NCBI GenBank assembly: GCA_028687545.1
Contig: JAQTZZ010000008.1
Span: 81,861 to 145,860 of the forward strand
Direction of reading: 5' to 3'
Length of the DNA: 64,000 nucleotides
From: Candidatus Wallbacteria bacterium
GTDB lineage: Bacteria > Muiribacteriota > JAQTZZ01
Shown here: one piece after another, positions 8,774 to 17,498 of the stretch
How the letters are laid out: each line of letters begins with the position of its first letter
How positions within the stretch are numbered: the first letter of the stretch is position 1
The notes under the pieces: model-generated
The model's input: the letters and a program-made list of their open reading frames with translations, nothing else
Told to the model about the DNA's origin: nothing
Database searches by the model: none
Program-made: the position numbers and the translations under genes

Positions 8774-9528
8774 TCGTCTGCATTCCCCGTAAAACCTTCG
8801 TGGTCTCAGTGACTGGCGGGAACTGCGAATTATCCTGCGATTTCTGTGCCAGGCATTATCTGCAGGCAATGAAAAAAATCAGCGATATCCCGTCAGATAA
8901 TCTGAAATACACATCACTGCTCATCTCTGGAGGCTTTCTCAGAAACGGAACCCTGCCTCTTCCTGAAACTGATCTTTTCAATACGCTGTCGTCCAGATTC
9001 AGGATCAATCTTCATCTCGGGTTTTTCGACCGGAATCTGGAACGGATGATAAGGCTGAAAAATCAGGTTTCTGTAGTCTCATTCAATTTTCTGCCTGTCA
9101 GGTCGGCCATTGCACATATTTCCAGGGAATTCAAGGAGAAAGATTACCTTGACTCCTATCAAAAATACCAGGAAATCGGTTTCAGGGTCGTTCCCCACAT
9201 CCTTCTCGGATTATGCCCTGGGGATGACGAGCTTTCCCTGATCCGGAAACTGAAGCCGTTCGCTCCGGATAAAACAGTGCTGCTGGTAAAAATTCCCCTG
9301 GAGAAAAGTGCAGAAAGAATCGACTTTCAAAGGATCCGGAAATTCATCCTCACTCTCAAAGAAACCATCCCGCAGTCTGAAATCATCATCGGATGCATGA
9401 GGCCTGGCGGAGAATGGCGGAAAAGAAACGACCCTCGACTGGTTGAGCTCCCGGTTTCGACGATTGTCAATCCTGCTCCCGGGCTTTTCCCGGATCACGG
9501 GGTTTCAGAGGAGTGCTGCGTCTTATGA
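8770..9528 (+). CDS. Radical SAM protein, LipS2-like (COG1856-type)
   Basis: Radical SAM enzyme with the cluster motif CELSCDFC (C-x3-C-x2-C) near residue 20 in the context VTGGNCELSCDFCARHYLQAM. This Cys context followed by a Tyr-Leu-x2-Met pattern resembles the uncharacterised COG1856 group, which I associate with one half of the archaeal-type two-protein lipoyl synthase (LipS1/LipS2). That system inserts two sulfur atoms into protein-bound octanoate. The 252-residue protein overlaps both neighbours by ATGA junctions. The family link is from memory; a different sulfur-insertion or biotin-synthase-like activity is possible. Confidence 0.6.
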   Translation: MIVCIPRKTFVVSVTGGNCELSCDFCARHYLQAMKKISDIPSDNLKYTSLLISGGFLRNGTLPLPETDLFNTLSSRFRINLHLGFFDRNLERMIRLKNQVSVVSFNFLPVRSAIAHISREFKEKDYLDSYQKYQEIGFRVVPHILLGLCPGDDELSLIRKLKPFAPDKTVLLVKIPLEKSAERIDFQRIRKFILTLKETIPQSEIIIGCMRPGGEWRKRNDPRLVELPVSTIVNPAPGLFPDHGVSEECCVL

Positions 9529-10469
9529 GAGCTTCCCTGGCAGCTGGAAAAATCATCTTATCTTTCCCCGGCAGGCTGGAGTCCATCCCGCCTTGCACAA
9601 CAGCTTATTTTATCGTCGGTGGCAGCTGCACTGGAAAATGTCTTTTCTGCAGCCAGTCCAGGCTGAGCGGCAAGCAGCCAGGTCACAGCAGGCTCTCACG
9701 GGTAAGCTGGCCTGAAATCGAGCTCCCGGTTCAGGAGATAATCCGGAGAGTCAACCAGATCAGCGAATTCAGAAGGTCCTGTTTCCAGTGCACCAGAAAA
9801 CTCAGCCTGCAGGACTTGCGGGAAATGACGGAATTCTGCAGAATTGCAATTAAACCTGTTTCCATCTCAGCTTCACCGGATTGCGACCCGGAAGCGTTGC
9901 TCGCTCTGCCTGCTGTCGACCATCTCAATCTCTCCCTTGACTGTGCAACTGAACGGCATTTCAGCGAAATGAAAGGAGGCTCCTGGGATGAATTCTGGCA
10001 GCTGCTGGAGCGCCTGGCCAGGACTTATCCTGGTAAAATCAGGACACATCTGATCGCCGGACTGGGTGAAACTGATCAGGAATTTCTGGACACCATGCTC
10101 AGGCTGAAAAACATAGGCATCGGCTGGGGTTTGTTTTCTTTTTTTCCGCTTGCAGGTACGCCTCTTGCACAGCGAGGGAGAATCCCTCGAAAACGCTACC
10201 GTTTTCTGCAGATGGCCAGTTATTGTCTGCAGAACAACCTGCTCAATTCAGGTGATTTCAGTTTGAAGGATGACTTTATCTGTGGTTTTAAAATCGAAAA
10301 TCAGGCAATCCGGGAAATCGCAGGTTCAGGAAAACCCTTTCTGACCAGCGGCTGTTCAGGATGCAACAGGCCGTTTTACAATGAAAGTGCCCGTGAAGAG
10401 CCTTATAATTTCCATCGCCCTCTGACTGAGGGCGAAATCGCCAGGATAATCAGTGAATTATTTGATTAA
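9525..10469 (+). CDS. Radical SAM protein, LipS1-like (biotin synthase-like)
   Basis: Radical SAM enzyme of 314 residues with the motif GSCTGKCLFC (C-x3-C-x2-C) after TAYFIVGG. It also has RVSWPEIE downstream, and the C-terminal signature TSGCSGCNRPFYNE, whose cysteines could hold an auxiliary cluster. These features recall LipS1 of the archaeal-type lipoyl synthase pair. I chose ATG 9525, which overlaps the upstream TGA and lies 11 bp after AGAGGAG; the alternative GTG at 9513 overlaps that ribosome site. It is the last gene of the four-gene cassette, and element B begins 7 bp after its stop. Confidence 0.62.
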   Translation: MRASLAAGKIILSFPGRLESIPPCTTAYFIVGGSCTGKCLFCSQSRLSGKQPGHSRLSRVSWPEIELPVQEIIRRVNQISEFRRSCFQCTRKLSLQDLREMTEFCRIAIKPVSISASPDCDPEALLALPAVDHLNLSLDCATERHFSEMKGGSWDEFWQLLERLARTYPGKIRTHLIAGLGETDQEFLDTMLRLKNIGIGWGLFSFFPLAGTPLAQRGRIPRKRYRFLQMASYCLQNNLLNSGDFSLKDDFICGFKIENQAIREIAGSGKPFLTSGCSGCNRPFYNESAREEPYNFHRPLTEGEIARIISELFD

Positions 10470-10475
10470 AGGAAA

Positions 10476-10638
10476 TTGGCAAATTTTCCCTTAAATCAAC
10501 TAAATCAATGTGGGGTGGCCAGGAATAACTTTTTAGCGCACTAAGCCTGCCGAAGGAGATAAAAAGTTGTTCCAGGACAGGACCCGCCACAAATCATGAT
10601 ATTGCACTACATATGGCTGCACACCATAAAAATTTGCC
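10476..10638. repeat. Fold-back repeat element, right copy (B)
   Basis: About 163 bp, with outer ends TTGGCAAATTT (10476-10486) and AAATTTGCC (10630-10638). The central 88 bp (10509-10596) is nearly identical to the reverse complement of 7871-7958, with scattered substitutions. Its right end abuts the TA that begins the MITE at 10639. Together with copy A it forms an inverted pair enclosing exactly four genes. Confidence 0.85.
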
Positions 10639-10910
10639 TAGAACCCATTTCATAAGTCTGCGTCACCGCGTTGCCTTGCACATGCAAGCATTTCGAGGCC
10701 ATCCGGTCGAAGGTGATGCGGCGCATCATCAAGACCGGATAACGAAGAAATGCGCAGCTTGTGCTGGCAACCCTCCGGGTTCGGGCTGCAAAATTCAAAA
10801 GCGTCGTTGCGGTTCGTCGGAAATGCACCACATTGCCTTCCTCACCGCGCCTAGCTTTTGAACTTCGGAGCTTCGAACGCGGCTGACGCAGACTTATGAA
10901 ATGGGTTCTA
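10639..10910. mobile_element. MITE with perfect 27 bp terminal inverted repeats (type 1 ends)
   Basis: 272 bp element whose ends 10639-10665 and 10884-10910 are exact reverse complements (27 of 27), starting TAGAACCCATTTCAT. The outermost TA may be the target duplication. The left half (about 10670-10780) folds back on itself: ATCCGGTC and GCGATG-type arms meet near 10720. The segment 10805-10852 is shared, with about three mismatches, with 30784-30831 in the second MITE. Short open frames inside have no protein-like features. No transposase is encoded, so it is non-autonomous. Confidence 0.9.
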
Positions 10911-10917
10911 AACAGAG

Positions 10918-11925
10918 TTACTTCCCATCTACACCGAATCCGCTATAGTGTTTCTCCCCAGTATTCTCCATATTGAACTTTACCTTGGCGTCCACAGGCA
11001 TCATTTTCAGAGCCTGTTCGAAGAATTCCCGGGCTTTCCTGAAATCACCCAGCTTGGAATAAATAATGCCGACTTTGTTCAGAATGTCGGGATCCACTTT
11101 TTCCTTCATCGCTGCCTCAAAATAACGCAGTGATTCCTTGTATTTCTGATCATAGAAATAGATGTTGCCCAGATTGTTGAAAACATCATAGATCGGATAT
11201 TCGCCGATAAATTCAAACTCACCCGCTGTTTTCGTGAAATACGGCAGATCCCTGTCATAGTTCAACTCACTGGCATCGTAGAGAATCACGAAAGCCTTGT
11301 TCTGGGCGAAAGTGACCAGGTTTATCTGCTTGAAAAGCAATTCGTTCCCGAACACCATTTTCTTTGTATATGTGGTCATCTGCTTGAAAAAAAGCACTTC
11401 GCTGGAGTTCTGGTACATTTCCTTGGTGATGCGGGCAGTGTCGTCAGGCAGAAGCCCTTTCAGGATCTTTTCAGAAGTCTGCACCATCTGTTTTTCATTT
11501 TTCGGGTACTGCCTCAGGTCAGGATACTCCTCGGGCAGCATTTCGATCACATACATTTTGATCAAAGTGGCGTCTTCCCTGATATCTTTTTCCTTGGAAA
11601 GCGTGATCAGCAGGTTGTCTTTCAGATCTCCTTCCTTCAGGTACCAGAAATCCGCTGGCATCGGGAAAGCGATCTTGAACTTGAAATTCCTGTATGATCC
11701 TTCAAAAATGCCTGTTGAATGCTCCGAAAAAACCAGGCTTTCGATCTTGTCTTCCTTGATCTTCACCTGCTCACCTTCAGGGCTGGCCAGATAAACAGTG
11801 TTGTCAGAAAGCTCCTTGACCTTGCCGTGCAGAATCACGCCGTTCTTTAAAAAGAGCGTGTCCGCATAAGCTGCAGTCAGCATGATTAAAAAAGCCGCCA
11901 AAACCGCAATTCTAATTTTTCCCAT
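10918..11925 (-). CDS. Exported TPR protein
   Basis: 335 residues with a signal peptide (MGKIRIAVLAAFLIMLTAAYA). A short beta segment follows (TLFLKNGVILHGKVKELSDN...VKIKEDKIESLVF), of the type seen in proteins that begin with an SH3-like 'GxVxxxxxxxV' repeat. A central region is unassigned. The C-terminal two tetratricopeptide-like repeats (about 255-330) include YFEAAMKEKVDPDILNKVG and REFFEQALKMMP. I start at ATG 11925 because AGGAGAAG lies just before it. The gene overlaps the upstream exported-protein gene by 14 bp. The function is unknown; a periplasmic scaffold is an inference. Confidence 0.8.
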   Translation of the reverse strand: MGKIRIAVLAAFLIMLTAAYADTLFLKNGVILHGKVKELSDNTVYLASPEGEQVKIKEDKIESLVFSEHSTGIFEGSYRNFKFKIAFPMPADFWYLKEGDLKDNLLITLSKEKDIREDATLIKMYVIEMLPEEYPDLRQYPKNEKQMVQTSEKILKGLLPDDTARITKEMYQNSSEVLFFKQMTTYTKKMVFGNELLFKQINLVTFAQNKAFVILYDASELNYDRDLPYFTKTAGEFEFIGEYPIYDVFNNLGNIYFYDQKYKESLRYFEAAMKEKVDPDILNKVGIIYSKLGDFRKAREFFEQALKMMPVDAKVKFNMENTGEKHYSGFGVDGK

Positions 11926-13153
11926 ACTTCTCCTGGTATTGTACCGCAATTTTCAACTCCTTGAGGTATTTTTTCGGATTCCCGGCCTGCCTCGCAGCCG
12001 CGGCTTCGGCAATGGCGGTCTTGGCGGCATAGAAATAGAAGCTTCTCAGATTGCGCTCAGTATAGCTGGAGGTTTTTTCCTCCCTGGAAAGCCACTCGCT
12101 GATCTCAAGCTCCTGCCTGCGGTTTTCCGAAAATTCCAGATACAAACCCCTGTGCTTCAGCGCACGGTCGAGATACTGGATGGAAAGCCCCAGTTCAGTT
12201 GGGTTATAGGATCTCTTTTTATCTTTCAGATAGCGTTGATAGTTCCCGTTGAAATCCTGATATTGCGAAGGATAGAGCTGGCGGAAGCATTCGTCGCCCG
12301 CCATGGCAGCAGCCATGGCTTCATTCTCGCGATTCGTATACACAGGCTCGATATACTCGCTCCTCAGATTTCCGAGACTGGAACTTACCTTGCCCAGCCT
12401 GTTCCTGAGATCCCAGAGCTGAGCGGGTGTTACGTACCAGATCGAGTCCCGGGCGGAAGCGAGCAGCTTGTTGAATTCCGGAGTGATTATTTCCAGACTG
12501 TCGCGGATCGCGCGGTAGTTCGGAGGACGCCTTGCAATGTCGCGGTTTTCATTATACTGGTTCAGGGTATCACGGATACGCTTCATCAGAGTATCGATTT
12601 CATAGAAACGCTGCAGCTTGTCGTGGTATTGTTTAATCACCTCTTCGACATTGTAGTACATCTCACGGACCCGTTCCGGCCGTCTGTGACGCTCCACAAC
12701 TCTGTAATGAAGATCCTTCAACGACTGACCTGTCTTCTCCAGATTCCGCTCAAATTCCTGGTAATTTTCATACATGAGCTGGCAGGCAACCGGAAAAAAC
12801 CTGAAAAAATCCAGCTTTTCCATCTCCTCGACCTTGGGCTTGACTGTCTCGTAGAAAGACAGCATCTCTTCCCAGGGTGGATAGGCCTCCAGCACTTCAT
12901 GAAAAAGGATGCATTTGAGCTTAACTTCATCAAACAGGCGGCGGGCTTCTTCTATGTCTCCCAGTTTGGATTTGAGAATCCCTTCCTCCAGTTCTTTCTG
13001 GATTTCCACCCTGAATGCGTCGAGCGAATCAGGGACTTTCATTTTTCTGATGTTTTCAAAAGGGGCTTCAGCTTCAATCCTCTTCTGATAGGCTTGATCC
13101 AAGGCCAAAAGAGGCAGGCACAACATCAAAACAATCATGACAGCAGTTTTCAT
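11912..13153 (-). CDS. Exported helical protein of unknown function
   Basis: 413 residues: a signal peptide (MKTAVMIVLMLCLPLLALDQA) followed by an almost entirely helical, charged sequence with many Glu/Lys/Arg heptads, suggesting a long coiled-coil or helical-repeat periplasmic protein. No family recognised. It is translationally coupled to the TPR protein downstream and starts 7 bp after the cyclodeaminase-like gene, so it is transcribed in the same operon. Confidence 0.75.
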   Translation of the reverse strand: MKTAVMIVLMLCLPLLALDQAYQKRIEAEAPFENIRKMKVPDSLDAFRVEIQKELEEGILKSKLGDIEEARRLFDEVKLKCILFHEVLEAYPPWEEMLSFYETVKPKVEEMEKLDFFRFFPVACQLMYENYQEFERNLEKTGQSLKDLHYRVVERHRRPERVREMYYNVEEVIKQYHDKLQRFYEIDTLMKRIRDTLNQYNENRDIARRPPNYRAIRDSLEIITPEFNKLLASARDSIWYVTPAQLWDLRNRLGKVSSSLGNLRSEYIEPVYTNRENEAMAAAMAGDECFRQLYPSQYQDFNGNYQRYLKDKKRSYNPTELGLSIQYLDRALKHRGLYLEFSENRRQELEISEWLSREEKTSSYTERNLRSFYFYAAKTAIAEAAAARQAGNPKKYLKELKIAVQYQEKYGKN

Positions 13154-13160
13154 CTGTTCC

Positions 13161-13778
13161 TCACAATTTGATTTCTGAACGCGAATCCCTAAGATTATCC
13201 GTCAACACAGGTTTCAAAAGCTTGATTTTATCGGTAAAATCCTGCCTGACCTGTTCGTCGACTATACCTGGGAGATTGATCATCACATTCAGTTCGGCTC
13301 CGGAAAAAGCAGTGTCCAGCAGGCATCCAGCCACTCCCACATCCGAGACGGCGTGCCTGATACCGAGCCTGGCCAGCACCGGAAGTTCCCGCGACAGGCT
13401 GACGGCAAGTTCGAGCGTATGGAGTGGGACCAGGGTGGCTTCGACGCTGGCGGTATTGATGGCTGATTTTCTGGCTGCCTTTTCCGCGTCATTGCTTGGC
13501 TTTTGCTGCATGGCACAAAGCAGAGAGTTGAAAGCGCAGGCATCCAGATCAGCGAGCCTTAGGAACTCTTCCCTTCCAGGCTGCGCAATTGACGCGATCC
13601 TGCGCATTTCACTATGACTTTTCACGTATTTTCCGTTCTTCAGGGTGAGGTTCGATACCATCAGCATCAGAGCTGCTCCGCAGGCCCCGGCAACTGCTGC
13701 TGCCGCCCCTCCGCCAGGTGTAGGGGCGTCTGATGAAAGCCCTCTCAGGAATTCATCTATCTTCATCTCTTTGAACAA
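13161..13778 (-). CDS. Formiminotransferase-cyclodeaminase C-domain protein (FchA-like)
   Basis: 205-residue all-helical protein of the cyclodeaminase/cyclohydrolase family. The N-terminus MKIDEFLRGLSSDAPTPGGGAAAAVAGACGAAL (split here at the PTPGGG turn, about 19-24) is diagnostic. Relatives deaminate 5-formimino-THF or act as methenyl-THF cyclohydrolase (FchA) in one-carbon metabolism. The start shown is TTG 13778, which lies just after GGAGGA; ATG 13766 (MKIDEF) is an alternative that better matches family N-termini. It follows glmU by 15 bp. Confidence 0.88.
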   Translation of the reverse strand: MFKEMKIDEFLRGLSSDAPTPGGGAAAAVAGACGAALMLMVSNLTLKNGKYVKSHSEMRRIASIAQPGREEFLRLADLDACAFNSLLCAMQQKPSNDAEKAARKSAINTASVEATLVPLHTLELAVSLSRELPVLARLGIRHAVSDVGVAGCLLDTAFSGAELNVMINLPGIVDEQVRQDFTDKIKLLKPVLTDNLRDSRSEIKL

Positions 13779-13793
13779 AATTCCTCCACCAGA

Positions 13794-15152
13794 TTAATCT
13801 TTAGCTTTTTCCTTTTTTCTCACCCAGTCTTCGATGTTGACCTGTTTTTCACGTCCCAGGCCCAGGGCATATGGCGGCACATCCTTTGTGATCACAGAGC
13901 CGGCGCCGACATAAGCGTGTGCACCGATCGTCACCGGAGCTACCAGAGAGGAGTTGCTGCCTATGAATGCATGCTCCCCGATTTTAGTTTCATTCTTTCT
14001 GATTCCGTCATAATTACAGGTAATGGTGCCTGCGCCAATGTTGGTGTCCACTCCGACATCCGCATCGCCGATGTATGAAAGATGGGAGGCCTTCACTCCA
14101 GGGGAAAAACGGGTTTTCTTGAGTTCCACGAAATTGCCTACCTTGCAAGTGTCTTCCAGCCGGCTTCCCGGACGGATATGGGCGAAAGGACCGACCTGGC
14201 AGTCCGATGAGACGACAGAACCATTGACAATGCTGAATTGTACCTGATTACGGTTTCCGATCCTTGAACTCTGGATCTGCGTATATGGCCCGATCTGATT
14301 ATACTCACCGATTACAGTGTCTCCGCTGATTACGGTACCCGGCATGATCACGGTCCCTGTTCCGATCTGCACATCCCAGTCGACGTAAGTAGTGTCAGGA
14401 TCGAGAACTATCACTCCGGATGCCGACAGTTGAAGATTTTTCCTGATTTTTAGCTCACGCAAGGCTTCGGCGAGTTCCAGCGGTGTGTTTACCCCGATGA
14501 AATCAGCCGAATCCGGCAGGTTGAAAGCACAAGCTTTTTTCCGTTCCTTCCTGCAAAGGTTCACGATATCTGTCAGATAAAATTCATGCTGCGCATTGTC
14601 GGTTCCGATCCGGTCGATGACCTGCAAAAGAAGTTCCAGACTGATCAGATAAATCCCGGTATTGATTTCCCTGATTTTCTTCTGCCTGTCAGTAGCGTCC
14701 CGGGCCTCGACTATGGAATGAAATCCATTTTTATCACGAATGATCCGCCCGTAACTTCCGGCATCAGGAAGTTCTGTCGACAGCACGGACAAGTCGGCCT
14801 GCTCACGCCTGTGGCAATCCACGAAAATTTTCAGGGAATCGGCAGTGATCAGAGGAATGTCACCTGGAAGTATCAGAATCTCTCCCTTTGACAGGCAACC
14901 GGACTGAAGCGCACAGAGGACGGCATGTCCGGTACCCAGAGGCTGTTCCTGCCTTGCCCTGAGCACCTGCGGCGGAAGCTCAAGCTCGAAATTATGGGGA
15001 CCCAGAACAAATACTGTCTTCTCAGTGCCAAGCCCTGAAACGGCCTGATATACATAATCGACAACCCTCTTTCCCAGAAGGTTGAAAGTGAGCTTGCTGA
15101 GTGCGCTCTTCATTCTCGTGGATTTTCCTGCTGCCAGAACTATTGCTTGCAT
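13794..15152 (-). CDS. glmU: Bifunctional N-acetylglucosamine-1-phosphate uridyltransferase/acetyltransferase GlmU
   Basis: Makes UDP-GlcNAc for peptidoglycan and lipopolysaccharide. The N-terminal pyrophosphorylase domain has LAAGKSTRMKS (6-16). The C-terminal left-handed beta-helix (about 250-445) shows hexapeptide repeats and the conserved FVELKK and GAGTITCNYDG segments. 452 residues is the usual length. It lies downstream of spoVG with a tRNA-Gln between them; spoVG-glmU adjacency is also found in Bacillus. Confidence 0.96.
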   Translation of the reverse strand: MQAIVLAAGKSTRMKSALSKLTFNLLGKRVVDYVYQAVSGLGTEKTVFVLGPHNFELELPPQVLRARQEQPLGTGHAVLCALQSGCLSKGEILILPGDIPLITADSLKIFVDCHRREQADLSVLSTELPDAGSYGRIIRDKNGFHSIVEARDATDRQKKIREINTGIYLISLELLLQVIDRIGTDNAQHEFYLTDIVNLCRKERKKACAFNLPDSADFIGVNTPLELAEALRELKIRKNLQLSASGVIVLDPDTTYVDWDVQIGTGTVIMPGTVISGDTVIGEYNQIGPYTQIQSSRIGNRNQVQFSIVNGSVVSSDCQVGPFAHIRPGSRLEDTCKVGNFVELKKTRFSPGVKASHLSYIGDADVGVDTNIGAGTITCNYDGIRKNETKIGEHAFIGSNSSLVAPVTIGAHAYVGAGSVITKDVPPYALGLGREKQVNIEDWVRKKEKAKD

Positions 15153-15247
15153 ATGATCCTCGCAGATTTAGTTTGGGGTACTATAGTTATTCTCGGAATA
15201 GATGTCAAAAATATAAGAGAATCGATGAAGATGGAGAGGATGTAGTT

Positions 15248-15322
15248 TGGCTGGGGTGGTTGGATTTGAACCAACGAATGCAGGAGTCAAAGTCCTGTGC
15301 CTTGCCGCTTGGCTACACCCCA
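15248..15322 (-). tRNA. tRNA-Gln (anticodon TTG)
   Basis: Cloverleaf with acceptor arms TGGGGTG/CACCCCA, anticodon stem CAGGA/TCCTG, loop CTTTGAC giving anticodon TTG, and T-loop GGTTCGAATCC. Discriminator G and the CCA end are encoded. Its 5' end is one base after the spoVG stop codon, so it is probably processed out of the spoVG-glmU transcript. Confidence 0.95.
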
Positions 15323-15323
15323 A

Positions 15324-15602
15324 TCAGATTTCTTCGCCACCGCCGTTTTTAAGGACTTCCTCGTACTTCTCCAGAACCATTTTCTGCAGTTCATCCCTGG
15401 TTTCAGTCAGGATGGGGTGGGCCATATCCTGAAACTTGCCGTTGCTCATCTTGCGTGAAGGCATGGCCAGAAACAGGCCTTTCTTGCCTTCGATGATTTT
15501 CAGATTATGCACTACAAATACATCATCGATAGTGATCGAAACGACAGCCTTCAGTTTTCCTTCCCTCTTCACGGGCCTGATTCTAACTTCAGTAATGTTC
15601 AT
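15324..15602 (-). CDS. spoVG: SpoVG family regulator
   Basis: 92-residue small nucleic-acid-binding protein. MNITEVRIRPVKREGKLKA at the start and PSRKMSNGKFQDMAHPI are the SpoVG signature. In Firmicutes and spirochaetes it binds DNA/RNA and adjusts division or gene expression; it is not limited to spore formers. The gene directly precedes tRNA-Gln and glmU. Confidence 0.94.
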   Translation of the reverse strand: MNITEVRIRPVKREGKLKAVVSITIDDVFVVHNLKIIEGKKGLFLAMPSRKMSNGKFQDMAHPILTETRDELQKMVLEKYEEVLKNGGGEEI

Positions 15603-15620
15603 TTAACTAAACTCCCACCT

Positions 15621-16163
15621 TTAAAAATTTATATCAACTGAAGTGATTAATTCAAATCCATTTTCTTTGTTATACTTGTTAACGAATAAATTGTTACCCT
15701 GCATTCTTCCACTCTGCTGAATCAGATCTGCTGCAACAAGTTTTCCCTCAGCGATGCGAGCAGAAGAAACCGGCTGATTGCTTTCCCCTGCTATACCAAC
15801 AGACCAATTACAGGCATTCCCGAAAAAAATTACCGAAAAATTGTATTGCCGCTTTAGAAGTTCAGTGTCGACAACCGTGATCCTGCTGTTTTCAGGAGCT
15901 CTGAAACCGCTGCCTGCGATTTTCCCCCTCTCGATCAGCAGGAATCGATCGTTGTTTTCAAAATAATTCCCGCGGAAACCTATTTTTTTAAGATGATTCT
16001 GGAACGAGTTCCGTTCAAGAAATTCAGGGGAATTCCGCTCAGGGACAGACAGTTCAGGCTGCACAGACAGGTCAAGATTAAGTGTGTAATCCAGAAAAAC
16101 AGGTCTGGCAGTTGCTGAAGCAAGTCCTGCAATCACGATAAAAAACACTATAAAATTACACAT
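15621..16163 (-). CDS. Exported protein of unknown function
   Basis: 180 residues with a signal peptide (MCNFIVFFIVIAGLASATA). The rest is beta-rich with no recognised family. It ends 18 bp before spoVG and is likely co-transcribed with it. A possible promoter upstream (TTGTTT, 16 bp, TATACT, ending near 16194) would serve it. Confidence 0.65.
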   Translation of the reverse strand: MCNFIVFFIVIAGLASATARPVFLDYTLNLDLSVQPELSVPERNSPEFLERNSFQNHLKKIGFRGNYFENNDRFLLIERGKIAGSGFRAPENSRITVVDTELLKRQYNFSVIFFGNACNWSVGIAGESNQPVSSARIAEGKLVAADLIQQSGRMQGNNLFVNKYNKENGFELITSVDINF

Positions 16164-16254
16164 TATTCATAATTATGTTATAAGTTTCGGAAAGTATATC
16201 GACCTGAAGGAAAAAAACAAGATAATCGAGTACCGCGTACCATTTAATGGCAAT

Positions 16255-17382
16255 CTACTTTTTGAAAAAATTCTTCAGCTTTTCGGCGAATCCCTGCTGC
16301 TGCGGAGAATTTCTCACGCTGCTCAAAGAATCCAGCTCTTTCAGAAGCTCCTTCTGCCTTGCGCTGAGATTTGTGGGGACTTCCACATTCACTTTGATGT
16401 AGAGGTCACCCTGACTGTAACTGTTAATTGAAGGCATGCCCTTGCCTTTCAGTTTAAAAAGTTTTCCGCTTTGTGTTCCGGTCGGGACCGTCATTTTAAC
16501 CTGCCCATCCATAGTCGGAACCTGGATGTTGTCGCCGACGGCCGCAGTATAAAAAGAAATCGGAACCTCTGCGATGATGTCATCACTTTCTCTATGGAAA
16601 ATCTGATGTTCCTTCTGGTGCATGACAAGATAAAGATCCCCGGACAACCCTCCTCCAACGGCTGCTTCTCCTTCATTGGCGAGTTTCAGCCTCATTCCGT
16701 CCTCTGCACCCTTGGGGATTTTGACTTTGATCTGTGAGGTCTTCTTCTCGCGTCCCTCACCTCTGCAGGCTGAGCATGGCTTATCCACGATGCTTCCTCT
16801 GCCGTGGCAGGCCGGGCAGGTCGTGCTGATGCTGAAGATCCCCTGGGCGTGAAGGACCTTGCCTTTTCCTTTGCACTGGGGGCATACCTTAGGGGCAGTT
16901 CCCGGTTCGGCTCCACTTCCGTGACAACGCTCACAGGCTGCAAACTTCGGCACCGAAATCACGATTTCCCTGCCGTAGTAAGCGTCCTCCAGCGAGAATT
17001 CCAGGTCATAGCGCAGATCGCGTCCTTTCTGGGCTCCGCGTCTTCCCTGTCTGCCTGCACCGAAGATGTCTCCAAAAATGTCGCCGATCCCCATCTCGCC
17101 GAAAATGTCTTCAAAGTTGAATCCTTGACCGTTGAAACCGCTCCCCCCGAAACCACCAGGGTTGACACCGGCGTGTCCGAAGCGGTCGTATTGCTCGCGC
17201 TTTTTTGGATCTGAAAGCACCTCGTAAGCTTCATTCACTTCCTTGAAGCGCTCTTCGGCTTCCTTATTGTTGGGATTGACATCAGGGTGATATTTCCGGG
17301 CCAGATTGCGATATGCCTTCTTGATCTCGTCGTCACCGGCGTTCTTCTGCACACCCAGCACTTCGTAAAAATCGCGATTCAT
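16255..17382 (-). CDS. dnaJ: Chaperone DnaJ
   Basis: Hsp40 co-chaperone that delivers substrates to DnaK and stimulates its ATPase. J domain with HPD at 32-34, Gly/Phe-rich region (about 72-115), four CxxCxGxG zinc repeats ([32 protein letters not shown]) and the C-terminal substrate domains. 375 residues, full length. It is the third gene of grpE-dnaK-dnaJ, separated from dnaK by 116 bp containing a hairpin. Confidence 0.97.
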   Translation of the reverse strand: MNRDFYEVLGVQKNAGDDEIKKAYRNLARKYHPDVNPNNKEAEERFKEVNEAYEVLSDPKKREQYDRFGHAGVNPGGFGGSGFNGQGFNFEDIFGEMGIGDIFGDIFGAGRQGRRGAQKGRDLRYDLEFSLEDAYYGREIVISVPKFAACERCHGSGAEPGTAPKVCPQCKGKGKVLHAQGIFSISTTCPACHGRGSIVDKPCSACRGEGREKKTSQIKVKIPKGAEDGMRLKLANEGEAAVGGGLSGDLYLVMHQKEHQIFHRESDDIIAEVPISFYTAAVGDNIQVPTMDGQVKMTVPTGTQSGKLFKLKGKGMPSINSYSQGDLYIKVNVEVPTNLSARQKELLKELDSLSSVRNSPQQQGFAEKLKNFFKK

Positions 17383-17446
17383 AGTATTCTCCAGATCAAC
17401 TGCAATTCTAGCGGGATCATTGTATGCTTCGAAGTTCGAAGGGTCA

Positions 17447-17474
17447 AGGGTGAAAGAAGAAACTCTTTCACCCT
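17447..17474. other. Intercistronic hairpin between dnaK and dnaJ
   Basis: Perfect 11 bp inverted repeat AGGGTGAAAGA/TCTTTCACCCT with a 6 nt loop. No T-run follows on the minus strand, so a full terminator is unlikely; an mRNA processing or partial-attenuation site that lowers dnaJ relative to dnaK is possible. Confidence 0.6.
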
Positions 17475-17498
17475 ATTACCCAACGACTTATTTACTGT

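Noticed and set aside
9513..9524. GTG start for the second radical SAM gene
   Set aside because: It overlaps the AGAGGAG ribosome site; ATG 9525 with the ATGA overlap fits better.
10613..10861. Open frames of about 75-82 residues inside the first MITE
   Set aside because: They lie across inverted repeats, have no ribosome site and no protein-like pattern; the DNA structure explains them.
11882..13171. 429-residue plus-strand frame across two exported-protein genes
   Set aside because: The minus-strand genes have signal peptides, ribosome sites and coupling; the plus frame has none of these and a composition typical of antisense shadows.
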